Assembly: GCA_021771035.1 (NCBI GenBank)
Contig: JAETPU010000004.1
Coordinates: 62,001 to 126,000 of the forward strand
From: Marvinbryantia formatexigens
GTDB lineage: Bacteria; Bacillota; Clostridia; Oscillospirales; Ruminococcaceae
Direction of reading: 5' to 3'
DNA: 64,000 bases
Shown: positions 8,889-17,382 of the stretch, piece by piece
How the letters are laid out: the number at the start of each line of letters is the position of its first letter
Numbering within the stretch: position 1 is the stretch's first letter
Notes under the pieces: model-generated
The model's database searches: none
What the model was told of the DNA's origin: nothing
Seen by the model: the letters and a program-made list of their open reading frames with translations, nothing else
Program-made: the position numbers and the translations under genes

Positions 8889-9642
8889 CTACGTCACCTC
8901 CCAGCGCGCCCATCACCGTGAGGATCTCCTGGTACATCTGGCGGCGTTCCCGCTGGCCCCGGTTGATTTCACTCCAGATTTTCCCGTCCTTTAAAAACAG
9001 AACCCGCCCCGCATAGGAGCCCACCACCGGATCGTGGGTTACCATCAGGATGGTGGAGCCAAGGGACTCATTCATGGTCCCTAGCGTTTTCATCAGGCTG
9101 CGGGAGTTCTGGGAATCCAGCGCACCGGTGGGCTCGTCCGCCAGAACCAGAGCCGGACTAGTGATGATGGCCCTGGCACAGGCCGCACGCTGCCGCTGCC
9201 CGCCTGAGAGCTCATAGGGGAATTTTTTAAGCTGATCGGTCACGCCCAGGGCCTTTGCCACCCGGTTGAGCTGGGCCTGGGTGCGCCGCAGGTCTACCTT
9301 TTTGAGGTTGAGCGGCAGTACAATGTTTTCCTCTACAGTCAGGGTATCCAGCAGGTTATATTCCTGGAAGATGAACCCCAGCTTATCCCGGCGGAACTGG
9401 GAGAGCTCCCTTTCCCGGAGTTCCGCAATGCTTTTCCCCTCTAAAAAAATGTCCCCCGCACTGACGCTGTCAATGGTGGAAATCACATTGAGCAGGGTGC
9501 TCTTTCCGGAACCGGAGGCCCCCATAATCGCGGTGAACTCTCCCTGCTCCACGGTGAAGGAGATGCCGTCCAAGGCCTTTGTCACAACATTTGGGCTCCC
9601 ATAGTACTTGGTGACATTCTTTACCTCTAAAATTGTTTTCAT
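8878..9642 (-). CDS. BceA-type ABC transporter ATPase (module 1)
   Basis: ATP-binding subunit that drives the BceB-like permease. Walker A GASGSGKST, Q-loop FIFQEYNLLDTLTV, signature LSGGQRQR, Walker B LVLADEP and the H-switch VTHDP are all present in 254 residues. The ATG at 9642 is used rather than the one at 9651: GGAGG lies 1 base from the latter but 10 bases from the former. It lies in an operon behind the kinase gene, with a 77-base gap holding an inverted repeat (9658-9683) and a BceR-type box (9718-9735), so it can also be separately induced. Confidence 0.95.
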   Translation of the reverse strand: MKTILEVKNVTKYYGSPNVVTKALDGISFTVEQGEFTAIMGASGSGKSTLLNVISTIDSVSAGDIFLEGKSIAELRERELSQFRRDKLGFIFQEYNLLDTLTVEENIVLPLNLKKVDLRRTQAQLNRVAKALGVTDQLKKFPYELSGGQRQRAACARAIITSPALVLADEPTGALDSQNSRSLMKTLGTMNESLGSTILMVTHDPVVGSYAGRVLFLKDGKIWSEINRGQRERRQMYQEILTVMGALGGDVDVR

Positions 9643-9657
9643 TGTTCGCATACCTCC

Positions 9658-9683
9658 GTTTCGTATTTAGGATAACACGAAAC
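9658..9683. promoter_or_regulatory. Inverted repeat ahead of bceA-like gene
   Basis: GTTTCGT and ACGAAAC separated by 12 bases, 15 bases upstream of the ATPase ATG. It covers a possible -10 (TATCCT on the minus strand). Could be an operator or a hairpin in the leader. Confidence 0.45.
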
Positions 9684-9717
9684 AGGGCGTGATTATCTAA
9701 CGCAGCCGCTGTATCTT

Positions 9718-9735
9718 TCTTACAGTTTTGTAAGA
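9718..9735 (-). promoter_or_regulatory. BceR-type operator, module 1
   Basis: TCTTACA-GTTT-TGTAAGA. BceR-like regulators bind TNACA-N4-TGTAA repeats, which this matches exactly. It overlaps the last codons and stop of the kinase gene and lies about 45-50 bases upstream of the probable -10 of the transporter genes. Confidence 0.75.
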
Positions 9736-10697
9736 GTTTCAAATTCCAGGGAAACCCGGGTAAACTCCCCTTCGCGGGACTGAATCTCCAAGCGGATTCC
9801 CATCTGCCCGCACAGCTGGCTCACCAAATAAAGCCCCATCCCCGTGCTGGTGCCCAGGCGCCTCCCATTGGTGCCGGTAAAGCCCCGCTGCGTGACGCGC
9901 CTGATTTCATGGCTGGGGATCCCGATGCCATTGTCCTGCACCGAGAGAACGCCGCACTGGGCCGTCAGGCTGATTTGGCAGCCAGGGGAATATTTGGCGC
10001 TGTTTAAAAGCAGCTGCTTTAGGATAAAGCACAGGGATTTACGGTCGGCATAAACCCTAAAATCCCCCTGTACCTGTACGCTGACCCCCGCGGCGATGAG
10101 CAGTTCCATCTGGCTTTTGACCGCCTCCTCCATCACGGGAGCCAGGGAAAATTCCTCGATTTTCAAATCCCTGTCCGGCGTACGCAGCCTGGCATAGTAC
10201 AGGATTGTCTCCGTGAGATTGTCCGCGCGCTTGAGCTCCCGTCTCAGTTTGCGGGGATCCGGGTCGTTATCCAAAATCAGAGAACAGGCGGTGAGCGGCG
10301 TTTTGATCTCATGGATCCAGCTCTCCACATACCTGCAATATTCCTCTTTTTCCTCCTGGGAACGCTCCACCAGGCCGATTGCGGAACGGGATACCGCTTT
10401 CATCACAGAAAAATACTGCCGTTCCACCGCGTTCACCGGCGCCGGCAGCACCTCGCCCAGCAAATATTTCTGCGGCAGCACCTCCATCATGCGTTCCAGG
10501 CGCCTGAGCCTGCGGCATTCCAAACAGTAGCCGCACCCAAGCCAGGCCGCGGCCAGCAGCAAAAACAAAAGGCAGGCTGTCCCAACCAGGGCCATGGGCG
10601 CCGAACACACCGCCATAATGACCGCCAGCACAACCACTGCCATGAAGGCAAAGCATAGGGAAACCGCCTTGGAACTCACATATTCCCAAACACTCAT
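9720..10697 (-). CDS. BceS-like intramembrane-sensing histidine kinase (module 1)
   Basis: Sensor kinase of the module, 325 residues. Two N-terminal membrane segments (about 10-30 and 35-55) with almost no extracellular loop, then the H-box WIHEIKTPLTA (His near 129), N-box region LLLNSAKYSP, and G-boxes DNGIGIP and GTSTGMGLYL. This loop-less layout is that of BceS-type kinases, which sense through their ABC transporter rather than directly. The ATG at 10697 overlaps the regulator stop (ATGA), so the two are translationally coupled. The stop codon lies inside the BceR box. Confidence 0.93.
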   Translation of the reverse strand: MSVWEYVSSKAVSLCFAFMAVVVLAVIMAVCSAPMALVGTACLLFLLLAAAWLGCGYCLECRRLRRLERMMEVLPQKYLLGEVLPAPVNAVERQYFSVMKAVSRSAIGLVERSQEEKEEYCRYVESWIHEIKTPLTACSLILDNDPDPRKLRRELKRADNLTETILYYARLRTPDRDLKIEEFSLAPVMEEAVKSQMELLIAAGVSVQVQGDFRVYADRKSLCFILKQLLLNSAKYSPGCQISLTAQCGVLSVQDNGIGIPSHEIRRVTQRGFTGTNGRRLGTSTGMGLYLVSQLCGQMGIRLEIQSREGEFTRVSLEFETLTKL

Positions 10698-11305
10698 AAC
10701 CGGTACCCCACTCCCCGCACCGTGCGGATATAGTCCTTGGCACCCAGCCGTTTGAGCTTTTCCCGCAGGCGGTTGATGTTCACATACAGCGTATTCTCGT
10801 CAATATACAGGCTGTTGTTCCACAGGCTTTCGATAATCTCCTCCCGGGTGCACAGCTCCTGTTTCATCAGGCACTCCAGAATCCGGGTTTCGTTTTTCGT
10901 CAGTTCCGCTGCAGCTTCCCCAAACCGAACCGTCATATCCGAAAGGTTTAACGTCAGCCCCCGCACCGCCATCACCGGGTTGTTTTTGCGCTTGAGCAGG
11001 CGGGATATCCGCGCCAGCAGCACAGAGGAATGATAGGGCTTGCGGATATAGTCGTCCGCGCCCACGCCAAAGCCCAGCAGTTCATCCTGGGCCGAATCCC
11101 GAGCTGTCAGGAAAATGACCGGCACATCGGAATGCTGTCGCAGCCTGCGGCACACTTCAAATCCGTTCTCCCCAGGCAGGTTGATATCCAAAAGCGCCAG
11201 CTCGCAGGGCTCCTGCTCCACCGGGAGATACCCATTGGACTGCAGCAGCGTAAAAAGCTCCCGGCGGATACTGGCGTCGTCTTCTAAAACTAAAATTCTT
11301 TCCAT
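10694..11305 (-). CDS. BceR-like OmpR-family response regulator (module 1)
   Basis: DNA-binding regulator of the module, 203 residues, somewhat short for the family (about 220-230). Receiver acidic pair LEDD (8-10), phospho-acceptor in LLDINLPG near residue 44, LTARD and KPYHSS; C-terminal winged helix ending YIRTVRGVGYRL. The receiver looks shortened between the acidic pair and the phospho-acceptor. ATG at 11305; the ribosome site (GGTGGG) is weak. About 285 bases upstream lies a copy of the repeat promoter element (11504-11601) pointing at this gene. Expected to bind TCTTACA-N4-TGTAAGA at 9718. Confidence 0.92.
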   Translation of the reverse strand: MERILVLEDDASIRRELFTLLQSNGYLPVEQEPCELALLDINLPGENGFEVCRRLRQHSDVPVIFLTARDSAQDELLGFGVGADDYIRKPYHSSVLLARISRLLKRKNNPVMAVRGLTLNLSDMTVRFGEAAAELTKNETRILECLMKQELCTREEIIESLWNNSLYIDENTLYVNINRLREKLKRLGAKDYIRTVRGVGYRL

Positions 11306-11503
11306 TGCTATCCCACCTTTTTCAAAATCACAGGGGTACCGATTGGCGGATACCCCAACGCTATCGCATCAAGCGGGGCCGCCTTCGTTCCAGTATGTCT
11401 GCATCCTCTTCAATATCGTTCAGACCTTCATTCTGAGATACGCGGCTCAAGGCTCCGTTTTGGAAAACGGCGTGAGGTTATGGGAACATAAAGCCTGGAG
11501 CAG

Positions 11504-11601
11504 CCGAGACGTTTTGCGGTTCAGCGCCGGCTGAATGCCGGGCGTTGGCCGGCAAGCAAAACTCTATACTGTTCACGGCTTGCGTGAACAGTATAGCATA
11601 T
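11504..11601 (-). repeat. Dispersed hairpin/promoter repeat, copy A
   Basis: Single copy of the element also seen near 29.8, 34.8 and 60.1 kb. Read leftward: extended -10 TGC-TATACT (11590-11598), whose hexamer is part of a 14-bp hairpin CTATACTGTTCACG / CGTGAACAGTATAG (11564-11596), then a CCGG-based hairpin, then TTCAGC / GCTGAA, ending near AACGTCTC. Compared with copies B1 and D, all three stems differ by paired changes. It points at the bceRSAB-like operon. Confidence 0.8.
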
Positions 11602-11641
11602 CAGCCCCCGAAAGCCAAAGCCAACCCAAGCAATGGCAAGA

Positions 11642-11684
11642 ACGCCCGAACCAGACCGGTTTGCCGCCTGGTTCGGGCGCTTTT
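11642..11684 (-). terminator. Terminator after the methyltransferase
   Basis: Stem CGCCCGAACCAG / CTGGTTCGGGCG, 13-base loop. The U-tract is better on the plus strand (CTTTTGA) than on the minus (TTCTTG), so it may act in both directions. Confidence 0.6.
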
Positions 11685-11703
11685 GAGCGGTGCCCTCACT
11701 TTG

Positions 11704-12456
11704 TTACACCCTGCCCAGATAGCAGCGGGTCACATAGGGATAGGCCACTGTGCCGCCGCCAAATTCCTCAAACAGCCGGGTGAGCGCCTGTACATAGCCG
11801 TGATAATTCTCATCACCCGGCCGGGGCGCATAGGAGGAGGACAGACTTCTTCCAAGGAAGGTTTCCCGATCATAGGACAGCACGTTTTCGAATTGCCTGA
11901 CCTCAAAGTCCCCTTTAAAAAAGTCCGCAAACTGCTGGGGATCCGAAAAATCCATTCCGTTGGAATATCCCCGGTAGCCGTGGCAGAATTGAGCGTTGAT
12001 TTCCCCACTGCGCCGGATGATTTCACTGGCTTCGTCCCGGTCATTCCACACCAGCACAACCCAGCCCGACGGCTTCAGGATACGGCGGCACTCCGCCCTG
12101 AAGGCCTGCCGGTCAAACCAGTGAAAGGCCTGCGCCGCGGTGACGCAGTCGACAGAGCCGTCTTGCAGTCCTGTATGCTCCGCGCTGGCCTGCACGGAGA
12201 TAATTCTCCCACCGAAAGCCTCACAGTCCCGCTTAGCCGCCCGGCGCATACTGTCGTTGGGTTCCACGGCAAAAACCGTCTTCACCGTTTGGGCCAGCTG
12301 TATGGAAAATATCCCTGTACCGGATCCGATATCCGCGGCGGTACTCTGAGGTGTGAGTATCCCCCGCTCTGTGAGATACTCAAACAGGCCGTCCGGATAG
12401 TTGGGGCGGGAAGCCGAATAGAGGCTTCCCTTTGCGCTGAATTTATCCTCGTTCAT
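11704..12456 (-). CDS. Class I SAM-dependent methyltransferase
   Basis: Transfers a methyl group from S-adenosylmethionine to an unknown small molecule. 250 residues with the binding loop ADIGSGTGIFS (motif I), the acidic end of strand 2 in AVEPND, and the Methyltransf_11-like VTAAQAFHWFD block. The longest frame begins 8 codons earlier, but ATG 12456 has GGAGG 5 bases upstream and is preferred. It lies between the two Bce modules with its own promoter and terminator; nothing links it to them beyond position. Confidence 0.88.
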   Translation of the reverse strand: MNEDKFSAKGSLYSASRPNYPDGLFEYLTERGILTPQSTAADIGSGTGIFSIQLAQTVKTVFAVEPNDSMRRAAKRDCEAFGGRIISVQASAEHTGLQDGSVDCVTAAQAFHWFDRQAFRAECRRILKPSGWVVLVWNDRDEASEIIRRSGEINAQFCHGYRGYSNGMDFSDPQQFADFFKGDFEVRQFENVLSYDRETFLGRSLSSSYAPRPGDENYHGYVQALTRLFEEFGGGTVAYPYVTRCYLGRV

Positions 12457-12685
12457 ACATTCCTCCACATTTTGAGGCATTCCTTTATTCTGCCGAATTC
12501 ATTTTTGAAAAACGCAGCCGGCGCGGTGCCGCCCGTGCGCCCAAGGACGGCCTCAGGCCCAGCGAAAAATACCGGCAGCACAGCTTTTTGAGGGCGTGAA
12601 AGCCCATAGGGTTGCTGTTTCATCCATAGTTTCAGGAGCCCGTGCCGCAGCCGGGTTCCCCGCCTTTCCGGCATTCGGCTTATTT

Positions 12686-12714
12686 ATTTTACTACAGGTT
12701 TTCCGGCGGTACAA
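12686..12714 (-). promoter_or_regulatory. Candidate promoter of the methyltransferase
   Basis: Leftward TTGTAC (12709-12714), 17-base spacer, TAAAAT (12686-12691). Predicts a 220-base leader. The stretch 12715-12990 contains nothing I can assign. Confidence 0.5.
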
Positions 12715-12996
12715 GCATTCTTTTTCCATCCTGTTTTACAAATATACCCAAATTCCCGCCGCAGGGATATCCGGAATTCCCAGCCCAGAGCCGCCGGTTT
12801 CTGTGTCGGGTTTTCAGCAGATGCGGCACGGGGTGAAACCAACCCTGAGCCCGTCAACGGCAGGCATATCCCCAATCCGTTCCAGGCCCCTGTCGCTTGG
12901 AGTATTCTGTACCCTCTCCTAAATTGGTACAGCTTATCAGCTTACCTGGGACAGCCGCGCCTTTCGCCCGACGCCGAAGCCGCGCCATATCCACGC

Positions 12997-13031
12997 AAAA
13001 AGGCCCCCTGCGGCAAATTCGCAGAGGGCCT
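12997..13031 (-). terminator. Terminator of Bce module 2
   Basis: Leftward stem GGCCCTCTGCG / CGCAGGGGGCC with a 7-base loop followed by TTTTT (12997-13001). It closes the bceAB-like operon after the small peptide gene. Confidence 0.85.
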
Positions 13032-13090
13032 GGGCCAGATGAACCGAAAACCGGCGGGATCCGCTTTCTCTGTTTTGGCGCCGGGATTTT

Positions 13091-13180
13091 TTACCACAGC
13101 ATCCACAATACCAAGAGAACGCCGCCGATATCCAGGCAGGCCAGTGCAACTAAAAAAAGCGGTCCCATTTGAGCATCCAT
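13091..13180 (-). CDS. Small hydrophobic peptide after the permease gene
   Basis: A 29-codon frame starting ATG 13180 (or the internal ATG five codons in) and ending TAA, too short for the usual gene callers. The product, MDAQMGPLFLVALACLDI followed by GGVLLVLWMLW, is one probable membrane segment with no charged residue after Asp17. It lies 45 bases after the permease stop and 60 bases before the operon terminator, so it is inside the transcript. The weak point is its ribosome site: GAAAGG abuts the first ATG and is 12 bases from the second. I know no family for it; a small transporter-associated protein is a guess. Confidence 0.4.
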   Translation of the reverse strand: MDAQMGPLFLVALACLDIGGVLLVLWMLW

Positions 13181-13225
13181 CCTTTCATAAACTTGCAGGA
13201 GCGGCCTTAGGCCGTCCCGGCTTCA

Positions 13226-15211
13226 TTACTGGCTGACAATCCGGGTATAGGTTCTGGCAGTGAGCGAATAGATGATGGCATACAAAACCGCGAACACCAA
13301 AAAGCAGATCACCGTACATAGAATGAACAGCCCAGTGTTAAGCAGATTGAGCACCGCCAGAATCCTTGAAACAATGGGAAATGCGAAGGCCACGTGTACG
13401 CCCGCTGTAAGCAGGGGCAGGAAGAACACCGTGAGAATCTGGGAATGGATGGACTGGCGGACCTCCTGGCGGCTCATCCCCACCTTCTGCATAATCTGGT
13501 AGCGCTGACGGTCATCATAGCCCTCTGAAATCTGCTTGTAGTAGATAATCAGGATGGTCGCCATGACAAACAGGGAGCCAAGGAAGATTCCCAGGAAGAA
13601 AAACCCGCCGTACATGGAGAGAAACGTGCTCCTCTCCTGGGCGCGGCATTCCACGGTCCCCAGGAACTCCATATCCTCAAGAGAGCCCTGAAGCTCTTGG
13701 TAAGCCGCCACAATAGCTTCCTCGTCCCCGGTTACATCAATTCCGCGGCAAAACCGGATTTTGGAGGCCTGTTCCCCGTATGCCTCCTTTTGCAGCCGGT
13801 ACAATTCCTGGATTTCCCCCATATCCTTCACCACGATAAAGTGGCTGCTGGCGATATTGGAGGCCAGAAGGCCGTTTCCGATAAAGCTGTCCGGGCGCTC
13901 CTTAATGGTGTATTCCCGATCGAACACCTTGAGCACCGGGTACTCGAACTGGTCCCGGTTGGAATACAGCAGTATCTGTGAGTCCTCAAGATCGGCGTTT
14001 TCCCCGGTCACCCGGTTATAGTCCTCGAGGGGGATAAAAAACAGGTTGTTGATGTTCTCCAGTACCGCCTGGTTGGCCTCTCTGTCCGTGGCAAAGGTAT
14101 CCCCCACCCGCAGCCCTGCAAAGCTCAGATAGGTATAGCTGATATCCTGTGTCAGGGCCAGGTCATTCTTTTGCAGGACGGACTGCAGGGTGTCCTCCAT
14201 CTGCCGGTTGCGCTGCTCGTCGGTTTCGGCGGAATATACGGTGATATCGTTGGGATAGCGGGCATTCAGCACATCCTCGAGCCCCACCATCAGCGAGGTG
14301 GTGGCGGAAACCATCACCAGCACCATTGTGGAGAGGATACAGATATTGGCCAGCCCCACCGCATTCTGCTTCATCCGGTACAGCATACCGGAAACAGCCG
14401 TGAAATGGTTGGTCTTATAGTAATAGCGCTTGTTTTTGCGCAGCAGCTTGAGCAGGGCGATACTGCCCGCGCAGAACAGAAAGTACGTTCCGGCGATTAC
14501 CAGGATGACCGCCAGGAAGAAGTTGAAGATTGCCGCCATGGGGTTTTCGCTGGTGACGGCGATATAGTATCCGATTCCCAGGCAAACAATGCCCAGAACC
14601 GCCATAATCCATTTGGTTTTGGGCTCCTTTTCGCCCACATTTCCGCCCTTCAGAAGTTCGATAGGCTTGGAAAGATGAATTTGCCGCAGGGAGTTGAGAA
14701 AAATCAGAAGGAAGATAACGCCGAACAGCGCCAGGGTTTGGAGCATGGAATCCCCAGAGAGATAAAACCCCAGGGGAACCTGCGCATCCATAATTTTTAG
14801 GATCAGCAGGTACATGGCCTTGTCCAGGAGCACACCCAGCACCAATCCGCACACCAGGCTGATGGCCGCCAGGTACAGCGTTTCAAAGCCTACAACCCGG
14901 GACAGGTGCTTTTTCTCCATTCCCAGGATATTAAACAGCCCGAATTCCTTTTTGCGGCGTTTCATCAGGAAAGAATTGGTATAAAACAGGAAGATCCCCG
15001 CAAAGATCCCCACCACCCAGCTGCCCAGATACAGCATATACTGGATAAATCCCGCGCCTGCCAGCTCCTGGATACCCGGGTTCATGGACAGGGATTTGAT
15101 GATATAGAACATGGCCACCGTGATGATGCAGGTGATGAGATAGGGCACATAGGTTTTCGCGTTCTTGCGGATATTGTCCGCCGCCAGCTTTGGATAAAAC
15201 AGCTTACTCAT
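13226..15211 (-). CDS. BceB-type ABC transporter permease (module 2)
   Basis: Permease of the second peptide-antibiotic module, 661 residues. Membrane segment at about 20-40, a cluster of segments to residue 300, a large extracellular domain (about 300-530) and three C-terminal segments; the motif KRRKKEFGLFNILGMEKKHL after the second segment is the FtsX/BceB signature (in part: RKKEFGLFNILGM). Start at ATG 15211 (MSKLFYPKL), seven codons inside the longest frame, because it overlaps the ATPase stop by 8 bases and is preceded by GGTGGGG. Only modestly similar by eye to the module 1 permease. Confidence 0.92.
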   Translation of the reverse strand: MSKLFYPKLAADNIRKNAKTYVPYLITCIITVAMFYIIKSLSMNPGIQELAGAGFIQYMLYLGSWVVGIFAGIFLFYTNSFLMKRRKKEFGLFNILGMEKKHLSRVVGFETLYLAAISLVCGLVLGVLLDKAMYLLILKIMDAQVPLGFYLSGDSMLQTLALFGVIFLLIFLNSLRQIHLSKPIELLKGGNVGEKEPKTKWIMAVLGIVCLGIGYYIAVTSENPMAAIFNFFLAVILVIAGTYFLFCAGSIALLKLLRKNKRYYYKTNHFTAVSGMLYRMKQNAVGLANICILSTMVLVMVSATTSLMVGLEDVLNARYPNDITVYSAETDEQRNRQMEDTLQSVLQKNDLALTQDISYTYLSFAGLRVGDTFATDREANQAVLENINNLFFIPLEDYNRVTGENADLEDSQILLYSNRDQFEYPVLKVFDREYTIKERPDSFIGNGLLASNIASSHFIVVKDMGEIQELYRLQKEAYGEQASKIRFCRGIDVTGDEEAIVAAYQELQGSLEDMEFLGTVECRAQERSTFLSMYGGFFFLGIFLGSLFVMATILIIYYKQISEGYDDRQRYQIMQKVGMSRQEVRQSIHSQILTVFFLPLLTAGVHVAFAFPIVSRILAVLNLLNTGLFILCTVICFLVFAVLYAIIYSLTARTYTRIVSQ

Positions 15212-15971
15212 GTTCCCCACCGCCTGTCGCAATCAAGGTCAGGGTATCGGAGATCTTCTGGTACATCTCCTGGTTGGTGCTGTTGCCCCGGTACAGCTGA
15301 TGGAACACCTCGCCGTCCTTGATGAAGAGCACTCTGCCCGCATGGCTGGCAGCTTTGGTGGAGTGGGTCACCATCAGGATGGTCTGTCCGTCCAAGTTTA
15401 TCTCATTGAACAGCCGCAACAGGCCGTCCGTGGCGTGGGAGTCCAGCGCGCCGGTGGGTTCGTCCGCCAAAATCAGCTTGGGCGAGGTGATCAGCGCACG
15501 CGCCACAGCCGCCCGCTGCTTCTGCCCGCCTGAAACCTCATAGGGATATTTGGAAAGCAGATTTGTGATGCCCAGCTTCTCGGCGATGGGCGCAAGGCGC
15601 CTGTCCATCTCAGAATAGCTCTTGCCGGAGAGCACCAGGGGCAGAAAAATATTGTCCTGCAAAGAAAAGGTATCCAAGAGATTAAAATCCTGAAACACAA
15701 AGCCCAGGTTATTGCGGCGAAAGGCGGAGATTTCCTTCTCCTTCACCGAGGAAAGCTTTTTGCCGTCCAGAAGGACCTCTCCGCTGGTGGGTTTGTCCAG
15801 TGCCGCCAGAATGTTGAGCAGCGTCGTTTTGCCGGAGCCGGACTCTCCCATAATTGCCACATACTCCCCTTGCTCCACGGAAAAGGAGACATTGCTCAGC
15901 GCCTGCACCTGGCTGGCGCCGAAGCGCGTAGTGTAAATTTTTTTAAGGCTCGTTACCTCTAAAATTGCCAT
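15204..15971 (-). CDS. BceA-type ABC transporter ATPase (module 2)
   Basis: Energises the permease encoded next. Walker A GESGSGKTT, FVFQDFNLLDTFSL, signature VSGGQKQR, Walker B LILADEP and VTHSTKAA are present in 255 residues. The open frame extends 66 codons further upstream without matching the family; ATG 15971 (MAILEVTSL) gives the normal N-terminus, with GGGAGG 13 bases upstream, rather far. The 408-base gap before it, after the kinase stop, holds a BceR-type box and a possible -10, so the transporter genes are probably induced apart from the two-component genes. Confidence 0.93.
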   Translation of the reverse strand: MAILEVTSLKKIYTTRFGASQVQALSNVSFSVEQGEYVAIMGESGSGKTTLLNILAALDKPTSGEVLLDGKKLSSVKEKEISAFRRNNLGFVFQDFNLLDTFSLQDNIFLPLVLSGKSYSEMDRRLAPIAEKLGITNLLSKYPYEVSGGQKQRAAVARALITSPKLILADEPTGALDSHATDGLLRLFNEINLDGQTILMVTHSTKAASHAGRVLFIKDGEVFHQLYRGNSTNQEMYQKISDTLTLIATGGGEHE

Positions 15972-16299
15972 AGTCCAATGAAAACCTCCCTGTTTTGTTT
16001 GCTTTGGCACCGGATACCAAGGGCCTGCGCATCCGCACGGCTTTGGGGCGCCGTTTTTGCAAGGAACCAGAACCCGTAATCCTATCGCCAAGGATTTGAC
16101 AGCAAGCCACAACCCGCGCCGCGCCCGGCGAAGAAACGCCCGGTGGGCAAGCGTCATCGATGCCGCCAACCGGCTGCGTTGCCCTGTGAAATCCGGGATT
16201 ATGAAGAATTTTGGGGTACCATCCCGCCGGCCGCCTGCCGGTGGCAGGGGCCGCCTTTTTATTTGCAGAAAACAGCTGCAGTTCCGGCTGCTTGACTAT

Positions 16300-16305
16300 A
16301 GTATA
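16300..16305 (-). promoter_or_regulatory. Possible -10 of bceAB-like genes, module 2
   Basis: Leftward TATACT with no recognisable -35 at the proper distance, as expected for an activator-dependent promoter. It lies 54 bases downstream of the BceR-type box. Nothing else was identified in 15972-16299. Confidence 0.45.
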
Positions 16306-16358
16306 ACAAAACGGCCGAAATCCCCGACATCGAATCCGGTGACATTTCGGCCCTGTCA

Positions 16359-16376
16359 TCTTACATTTTTGTAAGA
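16359..16376 (-). promoter_or_regulatory. BceR-type operator, module 2
   Basis: TCTTACA-TTTT-TGTAAGA on the plus strand, the same arms as the box at 9718-9735. It begins 3 bases past the kinase stop codon. Confidence 0.78.
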
Positions 16377-16379
16377 CGG

Positions 16380-17369
16380 TTATTCTGTTTGCAGTTCCAC
16401 GCTGGCAAGCCCCAGGCTTACCGTGGTGCCGACGCCCACCCGGGAGTCTATTTCAATGCGGTGGGAGAGCTTTTGCGCCGCCTGCTTGCACAGGTACAGC
16501 CCCAGGCCCGTGGACTTTTTATCCGCCCGTCCGTTGTAGCCGGTAAATCCCTTTTCGAAAACCCTGGGCAGATCCTCCGGGGCTATGCCGATGCCGGTAT
16601 CCGTAATCCTCAGGTTTTTTTCAGCATCCACCCGGATGGTGATTGTCCCCTTGGGCGTATATTTGATGGCATTGGAGAGCAGCTGCTCCAGGATGAACTG
16701 AAGCCATTTTTCATCGGTGAGGACGCTCTCGGCTGTGGGCTCGTAGATGAGCTGGATGCGCTTTCCCACAAACTGCGGGGCATATTTGCGGATGGCCTGC
16801 CGGATGATGGGATCCAGAGGGTACTCCCGGAACACAAAATCCGAGGAGGAGCTGTCCAGGCGGAAATAGGACAGAACCATTTCCACATACTGCTCGATAC
16901 GGAACAGTTCCAGAAGCAGCTGCCGGTTTTCGCTGGTGTCCTGGGCCTGCAGCATCATGCGCATGGCGGAGATGGGGGTTTTTATCTGGTGCACCCAGGT
17001 GGTATAGTAGTCGATACTGTCACTGCGCTGGGTTTGCCATTGGGTGAGGATTTCCCGGTTTTTCCGGAGTAAATCCGCCAAAATCTCCTGGTAATCCTCC
17101 TCCATCTGGTTGAGCGGCCGGGGCAGGGTGTCCGCCAGCAGAACGCTGTTTTTGGCAATGCGCTCCAGCTGGCGGTGCCTTGCGCAAAACCGGACAAAGT
17201 CCACCCCTGTCAGCACACACGCCAGCAGCGAACACCAGAGAAGCGCATAGAATATGGCCTCCAGTTCCAGGCTGTACAGGGAGAATACCCCCGCGAACAC
17301 CAGCCCGAACAGGAAAAACAATACGAGCCCCATCCGGTGCTGCCAGAGATAGTTCCAAAACAGCTTCAT
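16380..17369 (-). CDS. BceS-like histidine kinase (module 2)
   Basis: 329-residue sensor kinase with two membrane segments (about 12-32 and 36-58) separated by a very short loop, H-box WVHQIKTPISAMR, N-box LLSNAIKYTPKG, G-boxes DTGIGIAPEDLP and KKSTGLGLYL. Intramembrane-sensing type, expected to be controlled by the BceAB-like transporter downstream. The start is ATG 17369 (MKLFWNYL) with GGAGG 8 bases upstream; the open frame continues 21 codons further and overlaps the regulator stop, which is less likely. Confidence 0.93.
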   Translation of the reverse strand: MKLFWNYLWQHRMGLVLFFLFGLVFAGVFSLYSLELEAIFYALLWCSLLACVLTGVDFVRFCARHRQLERIAKNSVLLADTLPRPLNQMEEDYQEILADLLRKNREILTQWQTQRSDSIDYYTTWVHQIKTPISAMRMMLQAQDTSENRQLLLELFRIEQYVEMVLSYFRLDSSSSDFVFREYPLDPIIRQAIRKYAPQFVGKRIQLIYEPTAESVLTDEKWLQFILEQLLSNAIKYTPKGTITIRVDAEKNLRITDTGIGIAPEDLPRVFEKGFTGYNGRADKKSTGLGLYLCKQAAQKLSHRIEIDSRVGVGTTVSLGLASVELQTE

Positions 17370-17382
17370 ACCCCGTCCCTCC

